Position numbers and translations under genes: made by a program. This document shows positions 45,499-54,334 of a DNA stretch of 64,000 nt, piece by piece. Source of the stretch: Marinobacter nitratireducens (GTDB lineage: Bacteria > Pseudomonadota > Gammaproteobacteria > Pseudomonadales > Oleiphilaceae); the NCBI RefSeq assembly GCF_000708045.1, contig NZ_ANIE01000003.1, positions 558,001-622,000 of the forward strand, read 5' to 3'. The notes under the pieces were generated by a model, which saw only the letters and a list, made by a program, of their open reading frames with translations, was not told the DNA's origin and did not search any database. The first letter of the stretch is position 1; every line of letters begins with the position of its first letter.

Positions 45499-46803
45499 TT
45501 AACCTCCAGAGACCGTGAGACGACCACGGGCACCATCAGACTCATTCACGACTGACCCGATCTGTGCTTCCAACCCCTGATTCGCCAGTCCGTTGCGAAG
45601 GGCGCTCAGTCGGTCGTAGCTGTCCGCCCGCACATCAACCACCAGCTCTGCACGGTTGCGGCTGTAATTCACGGAGTTGAAATTAACCGACGCGTTCGAC
45701 GGCAATCTGGAATACTGCTCTCCGGTAAACTTCATCAAGGTAATAAAGTCCAGCTCCGGCCCTTCTGAACCCGCGACCCGTAACTGCCCCTGAATGACGC
45801 GCCGTACGTTGCCAGCCGTGGTCCGGCGGTCCTGAGGGAATGCCTGCCGGTAGATCTTCATGGCCTGCTGCTCCAGTCCCCGGGCCTGTTCCTGATGATA
45901 GAACCCCATCCCGACTTCCAGCGCCACCTGCACCACAAACCATACAGCCGCCACGGCAATCAGTGGCTTCCAGGGTTTGAGTGCACTGGATTTGTTGCCG
46001 CCAATCGCAAACGGCCCCTGGCACAGGTTAATCGGCTGACACAGATGATGATGGTGGGCATGCGCCAACAATTCGAGCGGCATGAGTTCCAGGATTTCCT
46101 GCTTTACCGTCAATCGGCCTTGCCCACCCATTTCCGCAATCAACGCAGGCTGATGTTCGTAATCCGCCTCGGTGGCATAGACCGTGACCGGCACCTCCGC
46201 AATCACTTCCTCGGAAGGCGGCGCAGCCAGTGTCTGGGCAAACATACCCAGGTTCGCTGACTGCATGCTCAACCATTCACCGTGATCACTGGCCATCAGC
46301 GCGGTATCGCCGGAAAGGCAGGCCGTCCAACCACCCTCGGTCACCGGCAACAACGCTGCATCGGGATAAATGGCTTCCAGCCGGATATGCTCCCAGCCTG
46401 TGAACAGTGCCGCCCATTGGGCCATGCGTTCCTGGTCAATCACGGCAACCCGGTAACCCGCATCGCCATGACGACCCAGTGCCAGATGAACGGAATCAAT
46501 GTCCTGGGCGATCTGCTCTTCAACCGCGTAAGGAAGCGCCTGGTGGATAAACCGGCTCTGTTTCGCTGGAATGTCGGCCGTGCAGAAAAGGGCCTCTTCG
46601 CCCGGGATCAGGCCGACCAGCAATACATTTTCCAGCGCATTCTGAGCCAGGGTTTGTTCAATGGTCGCCCTTGGATCCGCCGTTCCCTGAGCCTGAGAGT
46701 CACCACTGGCATCCTGAAGTACCCAGTTAAACAGCTGGGCTTCCGGGCTTTCGTCCAGATCCGCGAGTGGTAACGTTGGTCGCACATAGAGGCGATATGA
46801 CAT
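45499..46803 (-). CDS. gspL: Type II secretion protein GspL
   Basis: The 434-residue protein links the GspE ATPase to the membrane. It has a cytoplasmic actin-like domain (about 1-250; PADIPAKQSRFIHQALPYAVEEQIAQDID), one membrane helix (about 278-300; LIAVAAVWFVVQVALEVGMG) and a periplasmic domain (to 434; FPQDRRTTAGNVRRVIQGQL and the GLEAQIGSV strand) matching GspL. It follows gspK by 2 bp and precedes gspM by 3 bp. No unusual features were seen. Confidence 0.91.
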   Translation of the reverse strand: MSYRLYVRPTLPLADLDESPEAQLFNWVLQDASGDSQAQGTADPRATIEQTLAQNALENVLLVGLIPGEEALFCTADIPAKQSRFIHQALPYAVEEQIAQDIDSVHLALGRHGDAGYRVAVIDQERMAQWAALFTGWEHIRLEAIYPDAALLPVTEGGWTACLSGDTALMASDHGEWLSMQSANLGMFAQTLAAPPSEEVIAEVPVTVYATEADYEHQPALIAEMGGQGRLTVKQEILELMPLELLAHAHHHHLCQPINLCQGPFAIGGNKSSALKPWKPLIAVAAVWFVVQVALEVGMGFYHQEQARGLEQQAMKIYRQAFPQDRRTTAGNVRRVIQGQLRVAGSEGPELDFITLMKFTGEQYSRLPSNASVNFNSVNYSRNRAELVVDVRADSYDRLSALRNGLANQGLEAQIGSVVNESDGARGRLTVSGG

Positions 46804-46805
46804 GT

Positions 46806-47813
46806 CTATCCTTCTGAAATGGTAAAAGGCTCTTTTGTGATTCTGTTTTTCTGCCCGGTATCCCTATGAACCGTCCGGACCTGACCTTCCTGATCGCGGA
46901 ACACAGTGCTGACCATATTCACAATCCGGTCATCGTAGGTAATCCGCGAAACAACTTCAAAAAATCGCGTCTGCACCGTCAACCCGGTGGATTTAACCCC
47001 CAGCCCGGCCAGCTCTGGCAGCGCCAGGAAATCCTGCACTTCTTCAAACCGTTCGTCCTGCCGTGTCTCAAGAATAGACTCGACCTGGGCGTCCGTCAGC
47101 TCTTCATTCAGGGTGCGCAGCACGTCCGCCGGGGCGGTATTCACATTGATGCCAATCCCGGTCACCGGAAGCGCAGCGACGTTCGGGCGAAGTGCCTGGT
47201 AGGCTTCCTCGGTCATGCCTTCGATCAAGCGTAATTCCGTCACACTGACAAACGGTTGGTTCCCGGCACGGTAGCCTGGGTCCGCCATCAGGTACTGTCC
47301 GTCCTCGGCACCATAGGCGCTGGTGGTCTGGTCATTCGGGTCAATCCAGTCGATCAGGGCGTCGACCCGAAATTCCGTGATCCCCAGATTGGTCAATAAG
47401 CGCTCCAGCCGCCCCTTGGTTTCCGGGTCAACCTTGCCATTCACATCGACCAGATCATTGAGGTTGAGACGACCACCCAGATCATCAATCTGAACCTCGA
47501 CCACCCCAATCTCATCAACGGGCAGCACCGCCGCGTTTTTCGCCCAGAACTCATCAAGGCTATCGACCATGGCGTCGTCTTCCTGGTCCTCCTCGAAGTC
47601 CCGGACCAGAATCTGATTGGCGAAGGCTTCGGCACCCAGGGCAATGCTCATACCCTGCTGTTGGGCCAGTGCATGGCCAGCCTTGAAGATCCTCAGGCTC
47701 TGGTGCTGCGTCATACCCGCGGCCAGGATGACCACCAGTGCCATTGCCAGCAGCACCATGATCAGGGCGACGCCCGTCTGCTGTCGTGTCGATGCAAGCC
47801 TCCGGCTGGTCAT
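46806..47813 (-). CDS. gspK: Type II secretion minor pseudopilin GspK
   Basis: The 335-residue tip pseudopilin has a prepilin leader MTSRRLASTRQQTG followed by VALIMVLLAMALVVILAAG. As is normal for GspK it lacks the Glu at position 5. The large alpha-helical domain typical of GspK follows (LNDLVDVNGKVDPETKGRLERLL and the SVTELRLIEGM helix-hairpin-helix-like element). I chose ATG 47813, two bases before the gspJ stop; an ORF start at 47978 would place the signal far inside. It caps the pseudopilus with GspI and GspJ. Confidence 0.9.
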   Translation of the reverse strand: MTSRRLASTRQQTGVALIMVLLAMALVVILAAGMTQHQSLRIFKAGHALAQQQGMSIALGAEAFANQILVRDFEEDQEDDAMVDSLDEFWAKNAAVLPVDEIGVVEVQIDDLGGRLNLNDLVDVNGKVDPETKGRLERLLTNLGITEFRVDALIDWIDPNDQTTSAYGAEDGQYLMADPGYRAGNQPFVSVTELRLIEGMTEEAYQALRPNVAALPVTGIGINVNTAPADVLRTLNEELTDAQVESILETRQDERFEEVQDFLALPELAGLGVKSTGLTVQTRFFEVVSRITYDDRIVNMVSTVFRDQEGQVRTVHRDTGQKNRITKEPFTISEG

Positions 47814-47814
47814 A

Positions 47815-48570
47815 TCAAGAGCCCTGCCCGCCAGCGTTATTCTGGGTACCGGATGCCTCCCCCGCATCGTCCTCATCGGCGGATGCGTTAAGGTCGTTGA
47901 CCAGCCCCTGGGCCTGATCGACACTGAAATCCGGTAGTACGAACGTGCGCACGAGTTCGCCGAACACGTCGTGCTCAATCGTCAACTCCAGACCGATCGG
48001 CATCGGGATCTCTGGCCGGCTTCCCTGGGTCAGGTTTGCCATCATCTGGTCCGTGGGCCACTGGTCCTGCCATGCCCGGTTTTCATCCAGGAAACGCACC
48101 TCCAGGTCGGTAACATTATCCAACAGCAACAGATCAACGCTGTCGTCTTCCTGCCCCTGATCCACATTGGGCCAGTACCGCCGGTGCAGTTCACTCCCGG
48201 TAAACTCCCAGGCAACGCGCTGAAGCCCGCTGCGACGCGTACCCAGGGGGTTCCGCCAGCCCTGTCGTGTGAGCACCAGGGCAAATCCTTCCTGGCGGGT
48301 GGTCAGTGCCGGCTGGTAGTCCCCGTAAACGTCCCTCGCCGACCGATTGACGATCTGGGTGATGTCGCGTTCCAGAAGCAGCATCGCTCTCTGGAGGCCG
48401 TCGAACTGATCCGCCACTTCGTCGACCCGATCCCGTGAACGGACCACGCCATTGATCACCTGCCACACTCCGAGGCCAATCACGGCGGTAATGGTCACCG
48501 CGATCAGCACTTCCATCAGAGTGAAACCGCGCTCCCGGTAAAAGCCGCTGGGCAACCGAACAACCGCCAT
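47815..48570 (-). CDS. gspJ: Type II secretion minor pseudopilin GspJ
   Basis: The 251-residue pseudopilin has the leader MAVVRLPSGFYRERG cut before FTLMEVLIAVTITAV, with the conserved Glu5. The middle (AMLLLERDITQIVNRSARD, REGFALVLTRQGWRNP, WEFTGSELHRRYWPNVD) is characteristic of GspJ. The C-terminal 25 residues are an acidic and Gly/Asn-rich tail (DEDDAGEASGTQNNAGG), longer than usual. It overlaps gspI by one base. Confidence 0.91.
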   Translation of the reverse strand: MAVVRLPSGFYRERGFTLMEVLIAVTITAVIGLGVWQVINGVVRSRDRVDEVADQFDGLQRAMLLLERDITQIVNRSARDVYGDYQPALTTRQEGFALVLTRQGWRNPLGTRRSGLQRVAWEFTGSELHRRYWPNVDQGQEDDSVDLLLLDNVTDLEVRFLDENRAWQDQWPTDQMMANLTQGSRPEIPMPIGLELTIEHDVFGELVRTFVLPDFSVDQAQGLVNDLNASADEDDAGEASGTQNNAGGQGS

Positions 48571-48944
48571 CAGTTTTCTCCCAGGAAGGCTGACAGAGTA
48601 TGAATGGGTGCCGGCTCCGAACGCTCGTCGGTGTACCGTGCCACCGTCACTTCAATACGCCGCATCTTGGGGTCTTCGGTGGCCATCACCCGGGTTGTGA
48701 CCTGCCATCGGTAGGGGCCGTATTCTGTATCGCGGCTATTCTCGGAAATGCCGGGCAGGTCTTCTTCCAACCGGAGTTCGTTAATGCGGTTGTCGGCAAG
48801 CCAACCGGCGAGGGTTTTGTCACGAATCCGCTCATAGCTGCCAATATACTGGCTGCCGACTTCGGCGGCTGCCGTTGCAATCAGTCCGAACACGAGCAAC
48901 GCAACCAGCACTTCAATCAGGGTAAAACCGCGGACTCGTTTCAC
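48570..48944 (-). CDS. gspI: Type II secretion minor pseudopilin GspI
   Basis: The 124-residue pseudopilin has a six-residue leader MKRVRG before FTLIEVLVALLVFGLIATA, and the GspI marker ADNRINELRLEED-like region after the helix. It forms the tip complex with GspJ and GspK. It overlaps gspH by 4 bp and gspJ by 1 bp, so the run is translationally coupled. Confidence 0.91.
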   Translation of the reverse strand: MKRVRGFTLIEVLVALLVFGLIATAAAEVGSQYIGSYERIRDKTLAGWLADNRINELRLEEDLPGISENSRDTEYGPYRWQVTTRVMATEDPKMRRIEVTVARYTDERSEPAPIHTLSAFLGEN

Positions 48945-49468
48945 TGATCGCCCTCATCACCGGGCTTTCGCCACTCCATCGGTGAAAAACCGTCCGAGGC
49001 GATTACATGCATGGAATCCGTGTTCTTGCCGATGGTAAATTCCAGCTCGAAAGGTGTTGTCTCACCACTAGAGAAAAAGACAACGTCCGGGAGCAGATCA
49101 TCCTCTTCGCTGGCCAGCTTCGGTGCGTCGGTTTCGATGAATTCGGTCACAACCATCCACTCAGGAAAGCTGCGCGCCTTGAACATGCGCTCCCCCGAGC
49201 CTTTCCATTCGCGGTTTTGGTCCTGAAAGGCAATAAAGCGATAACCGTCTTCGGTCAGTTTCAGGCCCATTTCAAGGTTATTCAGAACCGCCTGCTCCGA
49301 TGCCGTCTGCATCAGCAGGTAAAGCTCCCGAACCTGGTTCTCCATCTCCCGTTGCTGGGAACTGCCGCCCATGCTGAACACCGCAAGAGCCGCCAGCAGC
49401 CCAACGATGATCAGGACAACCAGAATCTCGATGAGCGTGAAACCTGCCTGATGCGCCCGGGACTGCAC
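48941..49468 (-). CDS. gspH: Type II secretion minor pseudopilin GspH
   Basis: The 175-residue pseudopilin has a leader MQSRAHQAG before FTLIEILVVLIIVGLLAALAV. After the helix the family pattern ELYLLMQTASEQAVLNNLEMGLKLTEDGYRFIAF is clear. It joins the pseudopilus fibre (GspG) to the tip complex. It starts 6 bp after gspG. Confidence 0.91.
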   Translation of the reverse strand: MQSRAHQAGFTLIEILVVLIIVGLLAALAVFSMGGSSQQREMENQVRELYLLMQTASEQAVLNNLEMGLKLTEDGYRFIAFQDQNREWKGSGERMFKARSFPEWMVVTEFIETDAPKLASEEDDLLPDVVFFSSGETTPFELEFTIGKNTDSMHVIASDGFSPMEWRKPGDEGDQ

Positions 49469-49474
49469 AACAAA

Positions 49475-49942
49475 TCAGCCCTCGGTATTCCAGACGCTGA
49501 TGTCTGCGGCATCACCGTCACCACCTTCCACACCGTCGGAACCGTAGGAATACAGGTCGTATGGGCCTTCAACACCCGGGCTTACGTATTGGTACTGAGC
49601 ACCCCACGGATCTTCCGGGACACTCTTCAGGTAACCGTCCGGGTTCCAGTTCCGGGGCTCAGGGGAACCACTGGGCTTGGAAACCAGTGCTTCAAGGCCC
49701 TGCTGGGTTGACGGATAGTGGCTGTTATCCAGGCGGTAGAGGTCCAGCGCGTTGGCAATGTTGCTGAGCTGGGTTTCCGCCACCGTAACCTTGGCCTGGT
49801 CACTGCGCCCCATGATGTTCGGTGCAACAATCGCAACCAGAAGGCCCAGGATAACCATGACCACCATGATTTCGATCAGGGTAAAACCCTGACTGGCGTT
49901 CCGTTTCATAATCGTTTGAGTCGTCATTTTCTCACTCGTCAT
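49475..49942 (-). CDS. gspG: Type II secretion major pseudopilin GspG
   Basis: The 155-residue major pseudopilin has cleavage expected at ASQG/FTLIEIMVVMVILG. The body shows QAKVTVAETQLSNIANALDLYRLDN, YPSTQQGLEALV, the GYLKSVPEDPWGAQYQYV block and the calcium-site-like C-terminus YSYGSDGVEGGDGDAADI. I favour ATG 49942 (AAGGA about 10 bp upstream), but ATG 49927 or 49909 are possible; the last gives an ordinary eight-residue leader. It forms the piston-like fibre. GspF lies upstream 49 bp away. Confidence 0.92.
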   Translation of the reverse strand: MTSEKMTTQTIMKRNASQGFTLIEIMVVMVILGLLVAIVAPNIMGRSDQAKVTVAETQLSNIANALDLYRLDNSHYPSTQQGLEALVSKPSGSPEPRNWNPDGYLKSVPEDPWGAQYQYVSPGVEGPYDLYSYGSDGVEGGDGDAADISVWNTEG

Positions 49943-49991
49943 TGACAGGAAATCCTTTCGTTTGTTTCGTTTGCTGTGGCCACACCCGTGA

Positions 49992-51203
49992 CTAACCAAC
50001 CAGGTTACTCATATTCAGGATAGGCAACATAATCGCCAGCACGATAATAAGCACCACCACACCCATGAATAACAGCATCATTGGCTCAAACAGCCCGACA
50101 ATTGCCGCAATTTTCGACTGCAGGGAGTTCTCCTGCATGCGCGCGGTTCGCTCCAACATGCTGTCGAGTTCGCCACTGGCTTCTCCACTGGCAATCATGT
50201 GCAGCATCATGGGCGGAAAGTAACCACTCTGGTCAAGGGAACGGTGAAGCGAGCCGCCTTCACTGACCTTCTTCGCCGCCTCACGTAATTCCGAACGCAG
50301 ATAATCGTTCGAGAGTACTTCGCCGGCGATTCTCATCGCCTCCACAAGCGGCACGCCACTGGTGGTCAGAATACTCAGGGTACTGGCATAGCGGGCCGTG
50401 TTCACACCCCGCACCATGCCTGAGAACAGAGGCAGATGCAGCAAGCGCTTGTGGAACTTCATGCGAAATGCCGGCTTTGATAACGCGAACCGGAAACCGA
50501 CCAGGGCCAGAATGATCAGAATCAGCAGGTAAATGCCATAACTACCGAGGAAATCAGACACCACCAGCATGGCCTGGGTTAACGCGGGCAACTCCTGCCC
50601 TTGCTTCAGAAACACCTCGATGATGTCCGGCACAACGTAAGTCAGCAGGAAGACCACAATCGCAATGGCGACCACACTGAGAATGATGGGATAGATGGCG
50701 GCCAACTGGATCTTCTGCCGGGCCTCTTGCCGTCCTTCGGTGTAGTCAGCCAACCGGTTCAGCACGAGATCCAGGTGCCCGGCGTGTTCACCCGCCGCTA
50801 CGGTTGACCGGTACAGGCGAGGAAACGCGCGTGGGAACTCGCCGAGGCTGTCGGCCAGGGTATACCCCTCCATGACCTTGGCCCGGATGGCGATCAGCAT
50901 GCTGCGAATGCGGGGTTTCGTGGACTGCTGGGATGCGGCAGACAGCGCCTGCTCCACCGGAATACCGGACTGGATCAGGGTAGCGATTTGCCGGGTGACC
51001 AATGCCAGATCGCTTGCCGACAGGGTTCCGCCGCCGCTGAATGGCGTGCTTTTGGCCTGTTTTTCCGCCGCCGGCTCAACGGCCAGCGGTGTCATGCCCT
51101 TTTCACGGAGTTGCTGGCGCACCGCTCGCGCGGCATCCGCTTCCATCACACCCTGCTTCTGTTTGCCCCGGGCATCCAGTGCCTTGTATTCGTATGCGGG
51201 CAT
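49992..51203 (-). CDS. gspF: Type II secretion inner-membrane platform protein GspF
   Basis: The 403-residue polytopic protein has two repeated GspF cytoplasmic domains (about 70-190 and 270-395), each followed by hydrophobic helices; IYPIILSVVAIAIVVFLLTYVVP and FEPMMLLFMGVVVLIIVLAIMLPI are clear. N-terminal MPAYEYKALDARGKQKQG and the second-domain GGSLHRSLDQSGYFPPMMLHMIASGE are family signatures. It sits 3 bp downstream of gspE on the same strand. Confidence 0.93.
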   Translation of the reverse strand: MPAYEYKALDARGKQKQGVMEADAARAVRQQLREKGMTPLAVEPAAEKQAKSTPFSGGGTLSASDLALVTRQIATLIQSGIPVEQALSAASQQSTKPRIRSMLIAIRAKVMEGYTLADSLGEFPRAFPRLYRSTVAAGEHAGHLDLVLNRLADYTEGRQEARQKIQLAAIYPIILSVVAIAIVVFLLTYVVPDIIEVFLKQGQELPALTQAMLVVSDFLGSYGIYLLILIILALVGFRFALSKPAFRMKFHKRLLHLPLFSGMVRGVNTARYASTLSILTTSGVPLVEAMRIAGEVLSNDYLRSELREAAKKVSEGGSLHRSLDQSGYFPPMMLHMIASGEASGELDSMLERTARMQENSLQSKIAAIVGLFEPMMLLFMGVVVLIIVLAIMLPILNMSNLVG

Positions 51204-51206
51204 GGC

Positions 51207-52715
51207 TTACTGACCCCGGTGTGTGACGCGAAGAACCTCTTCGACGGTGGTAACGCCATCCAGTATCTTGCGCACCCCATCCGCGTGAATACTCGGGCCC
51301 TTAAGCCGGGCTTCCTTCTCAAGCTCCAGTTCACCCGCGCGTTTATGGATCAGGGCGCTAATTTCCTCGTTAACCTCAACCACTTCATAGATACCGATAC
51401 GGCCACGGTAGCCAAGCTGGTTACAGTGCTCACAGCCCTTGGCGCGATAGATGGTCGGCGGATTTTCAGGATCTTGCTGAAGGAACTCGCAGTGTTCAGT
51501 GGTCGGCGTATAGGGCTCGCAACACTCTTTGCAGAGAACACGCACAAGCCGCTGGGCCACAATGCCCACCAGACTGGACGAAATCAGGAACGGCTCAATG
51601 CCCATATCCATCATACGGGTAATCGCACCCACCGCCGTATTGGTGTGCAGGGTCGACAGTACCAGGTGCCCGGTCAAACTCGCCTGGACCGCGATTTCCG
51701 CGGTTTCCAGATCCCGGATCTCACCAATCATCACCACATCGGGGTCCTGACGCAGAATGGCGCGCAGGCCACGGGCAAAGGTCATATCCACTTTCGGATT
51801 GACCTGGGTCTGACCGATACCCGCCAGGTTATACTCGATCGGGTCTTCGACGGTCAGTATGTTGCGGCTACGGTCGTTGATTTCCTGCAGTGCGGCATAC
51901 AGCGTAGTGGACTTACCGGAGCCCGTGGGACCCGTCACCAGCATGATGCCGTAGGGGCGATGGATCAGTTTGCGCAGAATGGAAAGATCGGCTTCGCTCA
52001 TTCCGAGAGATTCCAGACGAATCGCTCCCGCCTGCTTGTCCAGCAGACGCAACACCACACGCTCCCCGCTGGAAGACGGCATGGTCGATACCCGAATATC
52101 CACTTCCCGGCCGGCCACCCGGAGCGCTATCCGGCCATCCTGGGGAACCCGCTTTTCGGCGATATCCAGCTTGGCCATAACCTTGATACGGGAAACCAGC
52201 AAAGGCGCCAGCGCCCGTTTGGGCTGAACCACTTCCCGAAGAACACCATCCACCCGGAAACGAACAATCAGACGCTTTTCGTAGGTTTCGATGTGAACAT
52301 CCGAGGCACTGGTCTTGACGGCTTCGGTCAGGATCGCGTTGATCAGGCGAATGATCGGCGCATCGTCTTCCTGTTCCAGCAGATCCTCGGTTTCAGGAAC
52401 AGAATCCGCCAGCGACGCCAGGTCCATATCGTCGCCAATGCCCTCCACCATCTGCATCGCCTCGGCCGAATCGTTCTGGTAGGCGGCGTTGAGCGCTTCA
52501 TCAAAACTGTCCGGGTCGATGGTTGAGAACCTGGCCCGACCGCCGCTGATCCGGTTTGCCTCGGCCAGCGCTGAGTGCGATGCCCCGGGCTTAACCAGAA
52601 TAACCGGGTCCCCGTCGTCCGAGCGCGTCAGAATGACACCGTTGCGCTTGGCAAATGTGAAGGGAAGACGGCCCAGCGGAGCATCCTGCTGCTGAAGTTC
52701 GGTTTCTGTCGTCAA
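51207..52715 (-). CDS. gspE: Type II secretion ATPase GspE
   Basis: The 502-residue hexameric ATPase powers pseudopilus assembly. It has an N-terminal domain (about 1-150), the Walker A GPTGSGKSTTLYAAL, an Asp box (RNILTVEDPIEYN), Walker B RQDPDVVMIGEIRDLETAEIA, the His box and a tetracysteine zinc motif (LCKECCEPY and CEHCNQLGYRGR). The start at 52715 is TTG with only a weak purine patch; no upstream in-frame ATG exists, so the start is uncertain by a few codons. It leads the gspE-M operon and is divergent from gspC. Confidence 0.93.
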   Translation of the reverse strand: MTTETELQQQDAPLGRLPFTFAKRNGVILTRSDDGDPVILVKPGASHSALAEANRISGGRARFSTIDPDSFDEALNAAYQNDSAEAMQMVEGIGDDMDLASLADSVPETEDLLEQEDDAPIIRLINAILTEAVKTSASDVHIETYEKRLIVRFRVDGVLREVVQPKRALAPLLVSRIKVMAKLDIAEKRVPQDGRIALRVAGREVDIRVSTMPSSSGERVVLRLLDKQAGAIRLESLGMSEADLSILRKLIHRPYGIMLVTGPTGSGKSTTLYAALQEINDRSRNILTVEDPIEYNLAGIGQTQVNPKVDMTFARGLRAILRQDPDVVMIGEIRDLETAEIAVQASLTGHLVLSTLHTNTAVGAITRMMDMGIEPFLISSSLVGIVAQRLVRVLCKECCEPYTPTTEHCEFLQQDPENPPTIYRAKGCEHCNQLGYRGRIGIYEVVEVNEEISALIHKRAGELELEKEARLKGPSIHADGVRKILDGVTTVEEVLRVTHRGQ

Positions 52716-52881
52716 GGTCGTTCTCGTTATGAAATTCTTTTTGATTCAATTAATTCAGAAAGGCTACCACAGGATATGGACCCGCTGAATAACTCTATAC
52801 ACTATACTGCCACTATAACGTTTCAGTCTGATAACCTGTGGGCCTTTTTCTTCGCCCACCCAATTGCATCCGGGACGATCA
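52716..52881. promoter_or_regulatory. Divergent promoter region gspE / gspC
   Basis: The 166-bp region between the divergent gspE and gspC genes carries TATACACTATACT-like boxes near 52796-52810 (CTATACACTATACTGCCACTATAACG), suiting promoters in both directions. No strong dyad was found. Confidence 0.45.
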
Positions 52882-53529
52882 ATGCAGTTAAACAACCAAC
52901 GGCTCCCTCTTATTCTAGCTCTGGCAGCCGGAGCCGCCATGCTGGGTACAACCGCCTGGCAGGGATACAGCGTATGGCAGAAGGAAAGCCAGCCCGCTGT
53001 ATCGACGAATCAGAACGCCATCGCAGCGGACTCATCCAACACGCCCAAAGTGCCAACCGTCAATCTGGCCTCATTGGCGCTGTTTGGCGATGCAAGCGGC
53101 GTGAAGACGCCGGCGGTCGCGAACACAGAAAACCTGCCGGAAACCAACCTAAGGCTCTATCTTCGCGGCGTTATGGCCGCTGACGGCGAGTTCCCGGGAA
53201 GCGCCCTGATCGAGGATGAGAAACGAAACACCGAGGCCTATCTTGTGGGCGATGAACTTCCCGGTAACGCCACACTCCGTTCGGTGCATCCCAACAGAAT
53301 CATCATTGAAAGAGGCGGCAAACTCGAAAACCTGTTCTTCCCGGAGGAAGACGATCCGTCAGGCATGACGGTGGCCGCAAACGACACTCCAGAGCCAGCC
53401 CGGACCGCCTCCCCCGAACCTTCGCCCTCCCCCCGTGCTGCGTCACCCAGCAATGGCGAACAACAGCGCCGGGAAGAAATACGCAGGCGCCTGGAACAAC
53501 TCAGGGAACGCCTGCGTAACAACAACTGA
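52882..53529 (+). CDS. gspC: Type II secretion protein GspC (short, no PDZ domain)
   Basis: The 215-residue bitopic protein has a membrane helix near the N-terminus (about 6-25), a linker and the homology region (about 65-150; VNLASLALFGDAS, LRLYLRGVMAADGEFPGSALIEDE, AYLVGDELPGNATLRSVHPNRIIIERGGKLENLFF) that binds the secretin GspD. The usual C-terminal PDZ domain is absent and replaced by a proline/serine linker and a charged coiled-coil tail (QQRREEIRRRLEQLRERL). I chose ATG 52882. A following LapG-like gene begins 8 bp after its stop. GspD is not adjacent, which is unusual. Confidence 0.85.
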   Translation: MQLNNQRLPLILALAAGAAMLGTTAWQGYSVWQKESQPAVSTNQNAIAADSSNTPKVPTVNLASLALFGDASGVKTPAVANTENLPETNLRLYLRGVMAADGEFPGSALIEDEKRNTEAYLVGDELPGNATLRSVHPNRIIIERGGKLENLFFPEEDDPSGMTVAANDTPEPARTASPEPSPSPRAASPSNGEQQRREEIRRRLEQLRERLRNNN

Positions 53530-53537
53530 GGTTGATC

Positions 53538-54200
53538 ATGGTGTCGGCAGCCTCTTACCCGCGCCGCCGCTCCATGCTTATGCCAGCCTTGTTGCTGGCT
53601 ACCGCCATCGTCAGCGCGGTCGAATTGAGCAACCGCTTGATGGACTACGTACGGCAGACCTTCGGCCAGGAAGCCCACCAACGGCTCGAAAACTGGCAAC
53701 GCCTTGAGGCACTGGCCCAAAACGCCCCCATAGACCGCCAGCTACGGCTCATCAATTCCTTCTTCAACCGCGTCGCCTTTGTCAGCGATATCCAGCATTG
53801 GGGCGAGGAAGACTACTGGGCGACCCCGGTGGAACTGCTCACCACCAACGGTGGGGATTGCGAGGATTTCTCCATTGCCAAATACCTCAGCCTGAAATCC
53901 ATGGGCGTACCGGATGAACAGCTCAGAATCGTCTACGTCAAAGCGCTCGAACTGAATCAGGCCCACATGGTTCTGGCCTGGTATTCGCAACCGGACGCCG
54001 ACCCGCTAATCCTCGACAACTTAACAAACGACATAAAGCCTGCCTCACAACGTACTGATCTTGAACCCGTTTACAGTTTCAACGGTGAAGGCCTGTGGCT
54101 GAACAAATCGGAAGGTGAAGGCAAACGAATCGGCGAAGCGCAGAAACTGTCCCGCTGGCAGGAACTCAACAATCGACTGACCGAGTCGCTGCGCCCCTGA
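53538..54200 (+). CDS. LapG-like transglutaminase-like cysteine protease
   Basis: The 220-residue protein has a hydrophobic N-terminal segment (about 12-28, periplasmic export or anchor) and a BTLCP fold (PF06035) with the likely triad Cys in NGGDCEDFSIAKY, His in NQAHMVLAW and Asp in PLILDNL. LapG in Pseudomonas cuts the N-terminus of the adhesin LapA when LapD is not bound to c-di-GMP, releasing cells from biofilm. No lapD or adhesin gene is in the window. A GAGG 6 bp upstream supports ATG 53538. Its place after gspC is unusual; the paired transcription may reflect export of the adhesin or another substrate. Confidence 0.85.
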   Translation: MVSAASYPRRRSMLMPALLLATAIVSAVELSNRLMDYVRQTFGQEAHQRLENWQRLEALAQNAPIDRQLRLINSFFNRVAFVSDIQHWGEEDYWATPVELLTTNGGDCEDFSIAKYLSLKSMGVPDEQLRIVYVKALELNQAHMVLAWYSQPDADPLILDNLTNDIKPASQRTDLEPVYSFNGEGLWLNKSEGEGKRIGEAQKLSRWQELNNRLTESLRP

Positions 54201-54334
54201 ACCGGAATTGGGTCAGCCGTGATATCGGCCGTGACGCCAAATGACACCGTAATTGTCGCCAACCGACATCAGCGAATCACGCCAACACCCTACAATGCCG
54301 GCAACCGCACTATTTTTCATGGAGTACCAGAGCT

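Noticed and set aside
50988..52526. 512-codon plus-strand frame across gspF and gspE
   Set aside because: Despite its length it is antisense to two well-supported T2SS genes with all catalytic motifs, and its residues are His/Arg/Gln-rich as expected for a shadow frame.
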